Shown: piece after piece, positions 1 to 7,738 of the stretch
Layout: every line of letters starts with the position of its first letter
Numbering within the stretch: the first letter of the stretch is position 1
From: Alphaproteobacteria bacterium UBA1301
Lineage (GTDB): Bacteria; Pseudomonadota; Alphaproteobacteria; Micropepsales; Micropepsaceae
Assembly (NCBI GenBank): GCA_002307725.1
Contig: DBUB01000004.1
Location: 62,001-126,000 of the forward strand
DNA length: 64,000 bases
Direction: 5' to 3'
The notes under the pieces: model-generated
The model's input: only the letters and a program-made list of their open reading frames with translations
What the model was told of the DNA's origin: nothing
Databases searched by the model: none
Translations under genes and position numbers: made by a program

Positions 1-112
1 GGAAATTCTATAACCAACCAAAGCAAAAATCCCGCGGCGCAGGTAATGGTGTAGAAAACGGCACGGGCTGGGCCGGCGTCAGCCGCTGATCGCCGGTCAT
101 ATGGAGACGTCT

Positions 113-922
113 ATGCAACTGAGGCTCTGGCAGATCGATGCGTTCGCGGCGCGGCCGCTGCAAGGCAATCCCGCCGGTGTGGTGCCGCTGACCGCGTGGC
201 TGGAGCCCGGCTTGATGCAGGCCATCGCGCGCGAAAACAATCTGTCGGAAACCGCGTTCCTGGTGCAGACGGCCGCCGGACGCTATGACCTGCGCTGGTT
301 CACGCCGGGCGGCGAAGTCGACCTTTGCGGCCATGCCACACTGGCGAGCGCCTGGCTGTTGTTCGAGGACCTCGACAAGACGCTCGACCGCGTGACGTTC
401 ACGACGCGCTCGGGCGAACTGATCGTGACGCGCGGCACGGACGGACTCACCATGTCGCTGCCTGCCGACCGGCCAGAAGCCTTCGTGGCACCGGCCGGAT
501 TTGCCGAAGATATCGGTGCGGCACTTGGCGTTGCCCCGCCCAAGGAATTGCATCTGGCGCGCTATCTTCTCGGGCTATGGGACGATCCCAAAGTGATACG
601 GGGCATTCGCGATTGCGGCGAGATTGCCGGCGTGCTGCGCCGCCAGCATCTGTGGGGCATGGCGGTCACGGCGCCCGGCGATGCGGGCTACGATTTCGTC
701 TCGCGCTTCTTCGCCCCCGACAAAGGCGTGCCGGAAGACCCGGTGACCGGATCGGCGCATTGCATCCTGACCCCGTTCTGGGCGCAGCGCCTGGGGAAGA
801 AAACGATGACGGCACGTCAAGTCAGCCCCCGCGGCGGCGATCTTACCGTCACCGATGACGGATCGCGCACGATGATCACGGGAACATGCGCACTGTATTT
901 GGAGGGCGAAATTTGGGTTTAA
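113..922 (+). CDS. PhzF family protein
   Basis: A 269-aa member of the PhzF family (diaminopimelate-epimerase-like double barrel). Relatives isomerise small metabolites, but the substrate of this one cannot be read from sequence. The family opening QIDAFAARPLQGNPAG is at residues 7-22. The catalytic glutamate is expected at Glu46 in NLSETAF, DLCGHAT starts at residue 70, and EDPVTGSAH lies near residue 208. The ATG at 113 is preferred over the in-frame ATG at 101 because family members start at this MQL-type residue. It stands alone and is followed by an inverted-repeat element. Confidence 0.88.
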   Translation: MQLRLWQIDAFAARPLQGNPAGVVPLTAWLEPGLMQAIARENNLSETAFLVQTAAGRYDLRWFTPGGEVDLCGHATLASAWLLFEDLDKTLDRVTFTTRSGELIVTRGTDGLTMSLPADRPEAFVAPAGFAEDIGAALGVAPPKELHLARYLLGLWDDPKVIRGIRDCGEIAGVLRRQHLWGMAVTAPGDAGYDFVSRFFAPDKGVPEDPVTGSAHCILTPFWAQRLGKKTMTARQVSPRGGDLTVTDDGSRTMITGTCALYLEGEIWV

Positions 923-930
923 CCTTGGTT

Positions 931-1118
931 GTCATTCCCGGCCGAGCATGCGCGTGCAAACGCGCGTGCGAGGGGAAGGGAACCCAGGTGGTTGGATCGG
1001 GCGTCGCGCTTAAGGTTAGGTCCGGTGGCATCGTGCCTGATCACAGACACTCACCCAACGTCATGACCTGGGTCCCCTTCCCCTTCAGCCGCTTTGCGGC
1101 TTCCGGCCGGGGATGACA
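931..1118. repeat. Pair of inverted palindromic intergenic repeats
   Basis: Two related units face each other. The left unit (931-989) starts GTCATTCCCGGCCG and ends GGGAACCCAGGT. The right unit (1066-1118) starts ACCTGGGTCCCCTTCCCC and ends CCGGCCGGGGATGACA. Each also holds its own internal hairpin (around 950-965 and AGCCGC-TTT-GCGGCT near 1087-1101). Similar GTCATCCCCGGCCG...CCCAGG elements are common between genes in alphaproteobacteria. The transcript could fold into one long stem and may act as a terminator between the two convergent genes. Confidence 0.75.
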
Positions 1119-1119
1119 G

Positions 1120-1551
1120 TCAGAGCAAATTTCTCTCACACTCGCCGGTGGTGGGTTTGTTGCCGGGATCTTCACCAGCCATGACGCGCATGCGGAAGAA
1201 ATGCGGCCGCGCCCCATCGGCAGAAAGATCGGCGAGTTTGACCATACCGGCCTGGGTGATCAGCGACTGGTTCTGCGCCACGAAGATTGCCACGAACTCC
1301 GGCCACCAGGCGATGTCGCCGGTTTGCGGGCTGTTCACTTCCTCGAAACGGGCCGAAACCGGAAACTGGCTGGCGGGAATGAAGCTGTAGCGCAGGCCGG
1401 AATTGCAGAACACGCGCCAGACATATTCTGAGCCGTCATCATGGTGACGGCCGAGCGAGGCCACCTGCGGATCGGAAGCGGCCTGAATGGCGGCCAAAGA
1501 CGGAACGGCGAACGTGACCAAAGCCGTGACGGCAAACAGAAGTCGGCGCAT
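1120..1551 (-). CDS. Small exported protein of unknown function
   Basis: A 143-aa protein with a clear Sec signal peptide (MRRLLFAVTALVTFAVPSLA, cleavage likely after residue 20). The mature part has three cysteines and no domain I recognise. The ATG at 1551 is chosen because GGGGAC lies at ribosome-binding distance; an upstream in-frame ATG at 1563 would put charged residues before the signal. It is convergent with the PhzF gene and bounded by the repeat pair. It is probably periplasmic. Confidence 0.65.
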   Translation of the reverse strand: MRRLLFAVTALVTFAVPSLAAIQAASDPQVASLGRHHDDGSEYVWRVFCNSGLRYSFIPASQFPVSARFEEVNSPQTGDIAWWPEFVAIFVAQNQSLITQAGMVKLADLSADGARPHFFRMRVMAGEDPGNKPTTGECERNLL

Positions 1552-1786
1552 GCAAGTCCCCATCGGAACGTTGTTTTGTTTCTACCCAACCCCTTAACGC
1601 GGCTTGCGGAATTCACCTTCTCCGGCGCGCCGCCTCGGTCTGGTTGCGGTTATCGGTTAACCGTCTGTCCCAGATTGGGGCCCTCATTGATCCATTCTGA
1701 GGACGTTGCAAGACACTTGCCGGAACAATCCCCAGACAAGCGAAGGCCGGCTTCGAACCCAGGGGCAATGCCGCTATACTGGCGTC

Positions 1787-2116
1787 ATGGACAGGCCGCT
1801 GCCCGACGATCCGATTCTGGCCCGCCTCAAGCGTGAGCTTGAGGTGCTGTATGGCGCGCGCCTGAAACAGGTGCTGCTCTACGGCAGCCGCGCCCGCGGC
1901 GATCATCGCGACGACAGCGATTACGACGTGCTGGTGGTGCTGGAGGGGCCACTGGACTGGTGGGCGGAGCAAAAGCGGCTGGGGGGCATCTCTTGGGCGA
2001 TCGGCATGGATACCGCTGGAAAGTACGTCCTATCGCTGAAGCCGGTTACGCCAGACGACCTGCAAAAGCGAACCGGCTTCATGCACAACGTCCGTAACGA
2101 GGCCATTCCGCTATGA
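1787..2116 (+). CDS. MNT-type nucleotidyltransferase domain protein
   Basis: A 109-aa minimal nucleotidyltransferase (pol-beta fold). The active-site pattern is complete: GSRARG with Gly33-Ser34, then Asp45 and Asp47 in SDYDVLV. Proteins of this type pair with HEPN proteins, and in some characterised pairs they AMPylate the HEPN partner as an antitoxin. The downstream gene is such a partner and overlaps it by ATGA, so the two are translationally coupled. The start at 1787 gives the usual family length; a longer in-frame ORF begins at 1706. Confidence 0.82.
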   Translation: MDRPLPDDPILARLKRELEVLYGARLKQVLLYGSRARGDHRDDSDYDVLVVLEGPLDWWAEQKRLGGISWAIGMDTAGKYVLSLKPVTPDDLQKRTGFMHNVRNEAIPL

Positions 2117-2493
2117 GCCCCGAAGCTATCAATTACCAATCTCTTGCGGAAATGCTGCTGGAACGAGCCCAACGCGCGTTCCTTGCCGAAATCTATGAGG
2201 ATGCCGCACGGGGGGCCTATACTGCGGCCTTAAACGCGGCACGAGCCGTTCTCTTCGAAAAAACAGGGATGGCCGTGAAATCACACTCGGGCGCACGTTC
2301 CAAACTCCACGAACTGATGCATAACGGCCTGCCGTTTGACGGCAAAATCGCCGAATTCCTGCAAGACGGCTTCAACACCAAACAAGGCGTTGATTACGGC
2401 GACGGACCGCTGTTCGTAGACCGGACGACGGCAGAATCCTATTTGGCGCGCGCTGAAGCATTTATCGCCGAAGCGCGGCGAGTCTGTTCCTGA
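2113..2493 (+). CDS. HEPN domain protein (UPF0332-like), partner of the MNT gene
   Basis: A 126-aa all-helical protein that resembles C-terminal HEPN (UPF0332) proteins: a helix with YEDAARGAYTAALNAARAVL, then KSHSGARSKLHELM and a late DGP..VDRTTAESYLARAEAFI segment. Active HEPN RNases carry RX4-6H; here the nearest match is RSKLH (three residues between), so nuclease activity is uncertain. It starts inside the stop codon of the MNT gene. Together they form a two-gene toxin-antitoxin-like module; the role is inferred from family and context. Confidence 0.8.
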   Translation: MSPEAINYQSLAEMLLERAQRAFLAEIYEDAARGAYTAALNAARAVLFEKTGMAVKSHSGARSKLHELMHNGLPFDGKIAEFLQDGFNTKQGVDYGDGPLFVDRTTAESYLARAEAFIAEARRVCS

Positions 2494-2734
2494 TTATCCG
2501 GAAAGGGCACAAACTGCCCATCGATAGACTTGGCGTTAATCGCGATAAACGCGGCTCCGGCCATGACGGCTTCCCGAGCGGCCAATAGTTCATCCGTACA
2601 CGGATTGTGTAACACGACTGCGGCGGGTGTGGCTGCAAAGTCGCGCACGAATATTTCCCGCGCCGTTGTTACAAAATGCACCCGAAGTTTCGTTTGACGG
2701 CGGGCCGGAGATTCTGTATCTACGTGACTGGGCC

Positions 2735-2774
2735 ACGCCTCCCCAACGAGGTGCTAACATTCTGGAAGGAATGT
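2735..2774 (+). ncRNA. serC leader RNA (serC motif)
   Basis: Two adjacent hairpins sit immediately before serC. The first is CCTC-CCCAAC-GAGG (2738-2751). The second is ACATTC-TGGAAG-GAATGT (2757-2774), a perfect 6-bp stem holding the purine-rich ribosome-binding sequence, with the ATG three bases later. A conserved serC leader motif of this layout and position is known from alphaproteobacteria. Sequestration of the ribosome site suggests translational control of serC. Its ligand or trigger is not visible here. Confidence 0.75.
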
Positions 2775-2777
2775 CGG

Positions 2778-3935
2778 ATGACAAACGATCCGCTGGCTGT
2801 GCGTCCCGCACGGCCTTTTTTTTCGTCTGGACCTTGCGCCAAGCGCCCGGGCTGGACTCCACAAAATCTCCAATTAGATACGCTCGGCCGGTCGCACCGG
2901 GGCAAGCTCGGTAAGGCGCGGCTGAAGGAAGCCATCACCCGCACCAAGGCCGTGCTCGAATTGCCCGCCGATTATCGCGTCGGCATCGTGCCCGCCTCGG
3001 ACACCGGCGCCGTCGAAATGGCGCTGTGGTCGATGCTGGGCGCCCGCCCGGTCGATTTGCTCGCCTGGGAAAGCTTCGGCGAAGGCTGGGTCACCGATGT
3101 GGTGAAGCAGCTTAAGCTGAAAGACGCGCGCGTCCTCAAAGCCGGTTACGGCGAGATTCCCGACCTGAAACAGGTCGATTTCACTCATGACGTGGTGTTC
3201 ACCTGGAACGGCACAACCTCGGGCGTGAAAGTGCCGAACGGCGACTGGATTCCGGACAATCGCGAAGGCCTGACCATCGTCGACGCTACCAGCGCCGCGT
3301 TCGCCCAGGACATTGCCTGGAAGAAAGTCGATGTCGCTACCTTCTCCTGGCAGAAGGCGCTCGGCGGTGAAGCCGCGCACGGCATTCTGATTTTGTCGCC
3401 GCGCGCCGTCGAACGGCTGCAAACCTACACGCCGCCATGGCCGCTGCCGAAAATTTTCCGCATGACCAAAGGCGGGAAACTGATCGAAGGTATCTTCGAA
3501 GGCGAGACCATCAACACGCCCTCGATGCTGGCGGTGGAAGACTATCTCGACGCGTTGAAATGGGCCGAACAGATCGGCGGCCTCAAGGCGCTGATCGCCC
3601 GTTCCAATGCCAGCCTTGCGGCCATCACCGACTGGGTCAAAACATCGAACTGGGCCGCGTTCCTGGCCAAGGACGAAGCCATCCGCTCGAACACATCGGT
3701 GTGTTTGAAGGTGATCGATCCGTGGTTCGAGGCGCTCGCCCCCGAAGCCAAGGCCGATGCGGCCAAGAAAATCGCATCGACCCTGGACAAGGAGGGTGTG
3801 GCCTTCGATCTAGGCGCCTATCGCGATGCCCCGCCGGGACTTCGCATCTGGTGCGGCGCCACCGTCGAACCCGCCGACATCAAGGCCCTGCTGCCCTGGC
3901 TCGATTGGGCCTGGGCCAAGGTTAAGGCCGGCTAA
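2778..3935 (+). CDS. serC: Phosphoserine aminotransferase
   Basis: Cytosolic PLP enzyme (385 aa) that converts 3-phosphohydroxypyruvate and glutamate to O-phosphoserine, the second step of serine synthesis. It belongs to the alphaproteobacterial SerC type, opening with ARPFFSSGPCAKRPGW. The PLP-binding lysine is Lys193 in SWQKALGGEAAHG. The ATG at 2778 lies just after the leader hairpin; an upstream in-frame codon at 2676 would place the leader inside the protein and is rejected. sseB and serA follow on the same strand. Confidence 0.95.
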   Translation: MTNDPLAVRPARPFFSSGPCAKRPGWTPQNLQLDTLGRSHRGKLGKARLKEAITRTKAVLELPADYRVGIVPASDTGAVEMALWSMLGARPVDLLAWESFGEGWVTDVVKQLKLKDARVLKAGYGEIPDLKQVDFTHDVVFTWNGTTSGVKVPNGDWIPDNREGLTIVDATSAAFAQDIAWKKVDVATFSWQKALGGEAAHGILILSPRAVERLQTYTPPWPLPKIFRMTKGGKLIEGIFEGETINTPSMLAVEDYLDALKWAEQIGGLKALIARSNASLAAITDWVKTSNWAAFLAKDEAIRSNTSVCLKVIDPWFEALAPEAKADAAKKIASTLDKEGVAFDLGAYRDAPPGLRIWCGATVEPADIKALLPWLDWAWAKVKAG

Positions 3936-4018
3936 CGACCCAAGAGTTTGAAGCGCGACGAACGCGGTCCTTCTGTCGTAGGGTTCGCAAGGCGCGTTTC
4001 AAACAAAAGGGGGCTGTG

Positions 4019-4717
4019 ATGGCGTTTACACCCGAGAACGATTTGGAGAAGGCCATGTTGCAGGCGGCATCAGACCCGTCCGCGCAAGCTTTGTTCTACC
4101 GGCAATTGCTGAACAGCAAGCTGGTGGCACTCGGCACCATGACGGACACCATGTCGCTCGAAACGGTGCGAGGACCAGCGGGGGAATTCCATCCCGTGTT
4201 TACCTCGCCCGAGCGGGTCAAAACGTTGATCGACAAACCGGCTCCGAGTTTCACGATCCCTGGCCGCCAGCTTTTCGAAATCACCAGTGGTGCCCAGTTC
4301 GTGCTCAACCCGGGTTCGGTTCCGGACAAAATCCTGACAGCCGACGAAATCGCCTGGTGCCTGAAGACATTTCCGCCCACGACCGAACTTGTGGTCGCGG
4401 CGCCGAAGGTCTTTCCGACCAAGCTGGTGAAAGCGTTGTGTATTCTCTTCACCAGCCGGTCGGCGATCAGGGCCGCGCACCTCGTTTATGTGGCGCGGGA
4501 AGGTGTCGACGCCAAAGCCCATCCGATGATCGGATTGGAAGCCGATGACGGCGACGTGCCGCGCCTGGCTCAGGAAATCTTCGCCGCCGCCGCGGCCGTG
4601 TTACCCGGTGAACCCGTCGAAGTCGTCACTCTCGATCCCAACGGCCCCCTTGAACCCTTACAGAAGCATTTGCTGAGCGTGCCGCCATTCTTTGAGCGCG
4701 CGCTCCCACCGAACTAA
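4019..4717 (+). CDS. sseB: SseB-like protein (enhanced serine sensitivity)
   Basis: A 232-aa protein with the two-part SseB layout: an N-terminal SseB domain (about residues 1-120, with FHPVFTSPERV and LNPGS) and a C-terminal SseB_C domain (about 125-230, with LFTSRSAIRAAHLVYV). SseB was named in E. coli for a serine-sensitivity effect; its biochemistry is unclear. Placement between serC and serA fits that link. The ATG at 4019 with AGGGGG upstream is preferred over the GTG at 4016. Confidence 0.8.
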   Translation: MAFTPENDLEKAMLQAASDPSAQALFYRQLLNSKLVALGTMTDTMSLETVRGPAGEFHPVFTSPERVKTLIDKPAPSFTIPGRQLFEITSGAQFVLNPGSVPDKILTADEIAWCLKTFPPTTELVVAAPKVFPTKLVKALCILFTSRSAIRAAHLVYVAREGVDAKAHPMIGLEADDGDVPRLAQEIFAAAAAVLPGEPVEVVTLDPNGPLEPLQKHLLSVPPFFERALPPN

Positions 4718-4735
4718 TTTTGACGCGCTTCGTAC

Positions 4736-4760
4736 CCGAAAACCGGTTCCCACTTTTCGG
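4736..4760. repeat. AAAACCGGTT-type intergenic palindrome
   Basis: CCGAAAA and TTTTCGG flank ACCGGTTCCCAC between sseB and serA. It matches the short AAAACCGGTTNCCACTTTT element scattered through many alphaproteobacterial genomes. A decayed relative (GTTTCCACTTTTCCTGAAAACG) occurs near 6438-6460 before the methyltransferase gene. Function unknown. Confidence 0.5.
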
Positions 4761-4789
4761 CGAAGCGCTCCAAGAAGGGACTGAAACCC

Positions 4790-6370
4790 ATGCCTAAGGT
4801 TCTCATCGCTGACAAGCTTTCCTCCGCCGCCGTCAACATCTTCAAGGTCAGAGGCGTCGAAGTGGACGTCAAAACCGGCCTTACCAAGGAAGAGCTGCTC
4901 AAGATCGTCGACCAGTACGACGGCATCGCCATCCGCTCGGCGACCAAGATCACCAAGGACGTGATCGCCGTCGCCAAACGGCTGAAGGTCGTCGGTCGCG
5001 CCGGCATCGGCGTCGACAATGTCGACATTCCGGCCGCGACCGCAGCAGGCGTGATCGTGATGAACACGCCGTTCGGCAATTCGATCACCACCGCCGAGCA
5101 CGCCATCGCCCTGATGATGGCGCTGGCCCGCGAGTTGCCCGCCGCCAATGCCTCTACCCACGCCGGCAAGTGGGAGAAGAACCGCTTCATGGGCGTCGAG
5201 CTTTACGGCAAGACGTTGGGCCTGATCGGCTGCGGCAACATCGGCGGCATCGTCGCCGACCGCGCCAAGGGCCTTAAGATGCACGTCATCGCCTACGACC
5301 CGTATCTGTCGGTCGAACGGGCGGCGGACCTCGGCGTCGAAAAGGTGGAACTGGACGACCTCCTCGCCCGCGCCGATTTCATCAGCTTGCACACCCCCAA
5401 GACGCCGGAGACCAAGAACATCATCTCGGCCGAGGCCATCGCCAAGATGAAAAAGGGCGCCCGTCTCATCAATTGCGCCCGCGGCGGATTGGTCGACGAG
5501 GAAGCCGTCAAGGCGGCGCTCGATACCGGCCAACTCGCCGGGGCCGCGCTCGACGTCTTCAGCGAAGAACCGGCCAAGACCAGCCCGCTATTTGGCAACG
5601 AGAAGGTCGTGGCGACGCCGCATCTGGGTGCCTCCACCGAGGAAGCGCAGGAGAACGTGGCGCTGCAGGTGGCCGAGCAGATTTCCGATTACCTCATCTC
5701 CGGGGCGATCGTGAATGCGCTCAACATGCCCTCGATCAACGCCCAGGAAGCCCAATTGGTGCGGCCGTGGATCAGCCTCTCCGAAAAGCTCGGCGCCTTT
5801 GCGGGCCAGCTCACCGAGACCCACATTACGGCGGTGGAGATTCTCTACGAAGGCACCGCGGCGACGCTGAACCAGCGCGCACTGACGCAAGCGGCGCTCG
5901 CGGGCCTGCTCAAATCGCACCTGCCGGACGTCAACATGGTCAACGCGCCGGTCGTCGCCAAGGAACGCGGCATCAAGGTGAGCGAAACCCGCCGCGACCA
6001 GCAAGGCGTCTATGAAGGCTATATCCAGATCACAGTGACGACGCCGCAGATGGCGCGTGCGGTGGCGGGTACGGTGTTCTCGGACGGCCATCCGCGCCTG
6101 ATCCAGGTCAAGGACATCAAACTCGACGCCGAATTCGCGCCGAACATGATCTACGTCACCAACGAGGACAAACCGGGCTTCATCGGCCGCCTTGGCACGC
6201 TGCTCGGCGAATCCAAGGTCAATATCGCCAACTTTACCCTCGGGCGCAGCAACCCCGGTGAGGACTCCATCGCCCTCGTCCAGGTCGACGGTGACGTTGC
6301 CCCCGCTGTGATCGACGCGATCCGCAAGCTGCCGCTGGTGAAAAGCGCCAAGGCGCTGAAGTTCGAATAA
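4790..6370 (+). CDS. serA: D-3-phosphoglycerate dehydrogenase
   Basis: NAD-dependent enzyme (526 aa) that oxidises 3-phosphoglycerate to 3-phosphohydroxypyruvate, the first step of serine synthesis. It is the long form: a substrate domain, a Rossmann domain with LIGCGNIG (about residue 147), an intervening ASB domain (about 320-440) and a C-terminal ACT domain (about 455-526, VTNEDKPGFIGRLGTLLGE). Catalytic landmarks are NCARGGLVDE (Arg), DVFSEEP (Glu) and TPHLGAST (His). The ACT domain is where serine feedback acts in related enzymes. A strong hairpin follows the stop codon. Confidence 0.96.
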   Translation: MPKVLIADKLSSAAVNIFKVRGVEVDVKTGLTKEELLKIVDQYDGIAIRSATKITKDVIAVAKRLKVVGRAGIGVDNVDIPAATAAGVIVMNTPFGNSITTAEHAIALMMALARELPAANASTHAGKWEKNRFMGVELYGKTLGLIGCGNIGGIVADRAKGLKMHVIAYDPYLSVERAADLGVEKVELDDLLARADFISLHTPKTPETKNIISAEAIAKMKKGARLINCARGGLVDEEAVKAALDTGQLAGAALDVFSEEPAKTSPLFGNEKVVATPHLGASTEEAQENVALQVAEQISDYLISGAIVNALNMPSINAQEAQLVRPWISLSEKLGAFAGQLTETHITAVEILYEGTAATLNQRALTQAALAGLLKSHLPDVNMVNAPVVAKERGIKVSETRRDQQGVYEGYIQITVTTPQMARAVAGTVFSDGHPRLIQVKDIKLDAEFAPNMIYVTNEDKPGFIGRLGTLLGESKVNIANFTLGRSNPGEDSIALVQVDGDVAPAVIDAIRKLPLVKSAKALKFE

Positions 6371-6384
6371 AACGAAGGTAAGGT

Positions 6385-6420
6385 GCGGCAGAAAAGTCAT
6401 TCAACTGACCTTTCTGCCGC
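6385..6420 (+). terminator. Hairpin after serA
   Basis: GCGGCAGAAAAGTCA (6385-6399) pairs with TGACCTTTCTGCCGC (6406-6420) with one mismatch around a 6-base loop (TTCAAC). It lies 15 bp past the serA stop. There is no T-tract after it, so it is a stabilising 3' structure or a non-canonical terminator. Confidence 0.55.
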
Positions 6421-6495
6421 CGCCCGTTTCTCGCGCGTTTCCACTTTTCCTGAAAACGCTGTATGACGCCTTGCGTGCGCAACGGAGGGGACGCC

Positions 6496-7086
6496 GTGTC
6501 GCCGGGTGCCGTCATCTATCTGCTTTGGGGTCTGTGGTTCATCGCCTGGCTGGTTGGCGCGGCGATGGCGCGGCGCGAGCCGGGAACGTTGCACGGAAGG
6601 CTATCGTTCCTCTTCCACCTGATCGCCGCGGCGGCAGCGCTGTTTCTCTTGATGCTGGTGCGGCCGTGGCCGGCTACCGACCTGCAATACCGGCTGTGGG
6701 CTTCCGGCGTGCCCGACGGGCTCGGCTGGGTGCTGGTGGTCTTTGCGCTCGCCAGCTTCGGCTTTTCCGGCTGGGCCAGTGCGCACCGCATCACCTGCCT
6801 CAAGCACGGTGCCCGACTCGTCGACAGCGGGCCTTATGCGGTGGTGCGCCATCCGATCTATCTCGGGTTAATCGTCGCCGCCGTGATGACCGCGACCCTG
6901 TTCGGCCAACCGACATCGTTATTGGGCGCGGTTCTGCTTGTCGCCGCGCTCGCCGCCAAGGTGCATCTCGAAGAGCGCGTCATGACCGATGCGACGCATC
7001 ACGCCTACCGCAGCCGCGTGCCGATGTTCGTGCCGTTCTGGCCGACGCGTGATGCCGACAAAACGCCACACAATCTGCTGCGATAG
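6496..7086 (+). CDS. Isoprenylcysteine carboxylmethyltransferase-family membrane protein
   Basis: A 196-aa integral membrane protein with about five hydrophobic segments. It carries the ICMT/phospholipid-methyltransferase signature LVDSGPYAVVRHPIYLG (around residues 115-131) and the C-terminal EER...YRSRVPMFVPF, which bind S-adenosylmethionine and substrate in the family. Bacterial members methylate varied lipids or small compounds; the substrate here is unknown. GTG at 6496 is chosen because GGAGGGG lies upstream; an ATG at 6463 is in frame but has no clear ribosome site. Confidence 0.8.
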   Translation: MSPGAVIYLLWGLWFIAWLVGAAMARREPGTLHGRLSFLFHLIAAAAALFLLMLVRPWPATDLQYRLWASGVPDGLGWVLVVFALASFGFSGWASAHRITCLKHGARLVDSGPYAVVRHPIYLGLIVAAVMTATLFGQPTSLLGAVLLVAALAAKVHLEERVMTDATHHAYRSRVPMFVPFWPTRDADKTPHNLLR

Positions 7087-7197
7087 CCGCCCGCCTAAGC
7101 GCGCATTAGGAGCGCGCCCGTAGACTTCGCGTGGAGTTTACTACGTCTACGAGGGGAAGATGCGGACACGGCAATGCCACATCACCGACCGCACCTT

Positions 7198-7497
7198 TTA
7201 CTTTTTCTCCGCCCGCAGCGCTTCATGGTGGCGGATCACTTCGGTGACGATGAAGTTCAGGAACTTCTCGGCGAAGTCGGGATCAAGCTTGGCCTCGTGC
7301 GCCAACCCCCGCAGCCGCGCGATCTGCTGCGCCTCGCGGGCGGGATCGGCGGGCGGCAGGCCATGCTCGGCCTTAAGGTAGCCGACCGCCTGGGTGCACT
7401 TGAACCGCTCGGCCAGCAAATGGATCAGCGCGGCGTCGATATTGTCGATCGAATCACGCAACCGCAGCAGTTCGGGATCGGACTTCGCTGTCGTCAA
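7198..7497 (-). CDS. Chorismate mutase (AroQ class)
   Basis: A 99-aa all-helical AroQ-type chorismate mutase that rearranges chorismate to prephenate for phenylalanine and tyrosine synthesis. LRLRDSIDNIDAALIHLLAERF supplies the first long helix and conserved arginines; YLKAEHGLPPADPAREAQQI carries the conserved lysine and the second arginine. The start codon is TTG with GGAG upstream. Length is normal for the monofunctional form. No other aromatic gene is adjacent. Confidence 0.9.
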   Translation of the reverse strand: MTTAKSDPELLRLRDSIDNIDAALIHLLAERFKCTQAVGYLKAEHGLPPADPAREAQQIARLRGLAHEAKLDPDFAEKFLNFIVTEVIRHHEALRAEKK

Positions 7498-7636
7498 AGG
7501 TCTAGCTCCTGCATCTTGCCGCCGGGTTCGCGCGTCAGTGTAGCAAAAAAAAGCCCGCGACTACCCCCCGCTTTCGCAGCAGGAGGCAGTCTTGGGCCAG
7601 ACTCGCGTCAAGGCAATGCGGTGTGGGGCAGCGCCC

Positions 7637-7729
7637 CTATTTTTTGGGATCCAGTTCCAGCCACATGGCGTTCAAGATCGCCAGTGTGACCGCAAAACCG
7701 AGACCAAGAATCCAAGCAAAATACCACAT
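7637..7729 (-). CDS. cydX: Cytochrome bd small subunit CydX (30 aa)
   Basis: A 30-aa single-helix protein (MWYFAWILGLGFAVTLAILN followed by AMWLELDPKK). It matches the CydX/YbgT family in length, in the MWYFAWILG opening and in the conserved acidic residue after the helix. CydX binds the CydAB complex and stabilises its haems. It starts 9 bp after the cydB stop and is the last gene of the cyd operon. Confidence 0.93.
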   Translation of the reverse strand: MWYFAWILGLGFAVTLAILNAMWLELDPKK

Positions 7730-7738
7730 GGATGAACC

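Noticed and set aside
1740..1770. Possible tRNA T-loop (CTTCGAACCC)
   Set aside because: No acceptor or anticodon stems can be built around it.
2439..2681. Minus-strand ORF of 80 codons (GTG start) between the HEPN gene and the serC leader
   Set aside because: Amino-acid composition is protein-like, but no ribosome site, no recognised family and it overlaps the HEPN gene end; left as undecided.
5588..6400. 270-aa minus-strand ORF opposite serA
   Set aside because: Mirror of the conserved serA ACT and ASB region.
7540..7620. T-run on the minus strand after cydX as a terminator
   Set aside because: The stem before the T-run is only about 5 bp and interrupted; not strong enough to call.
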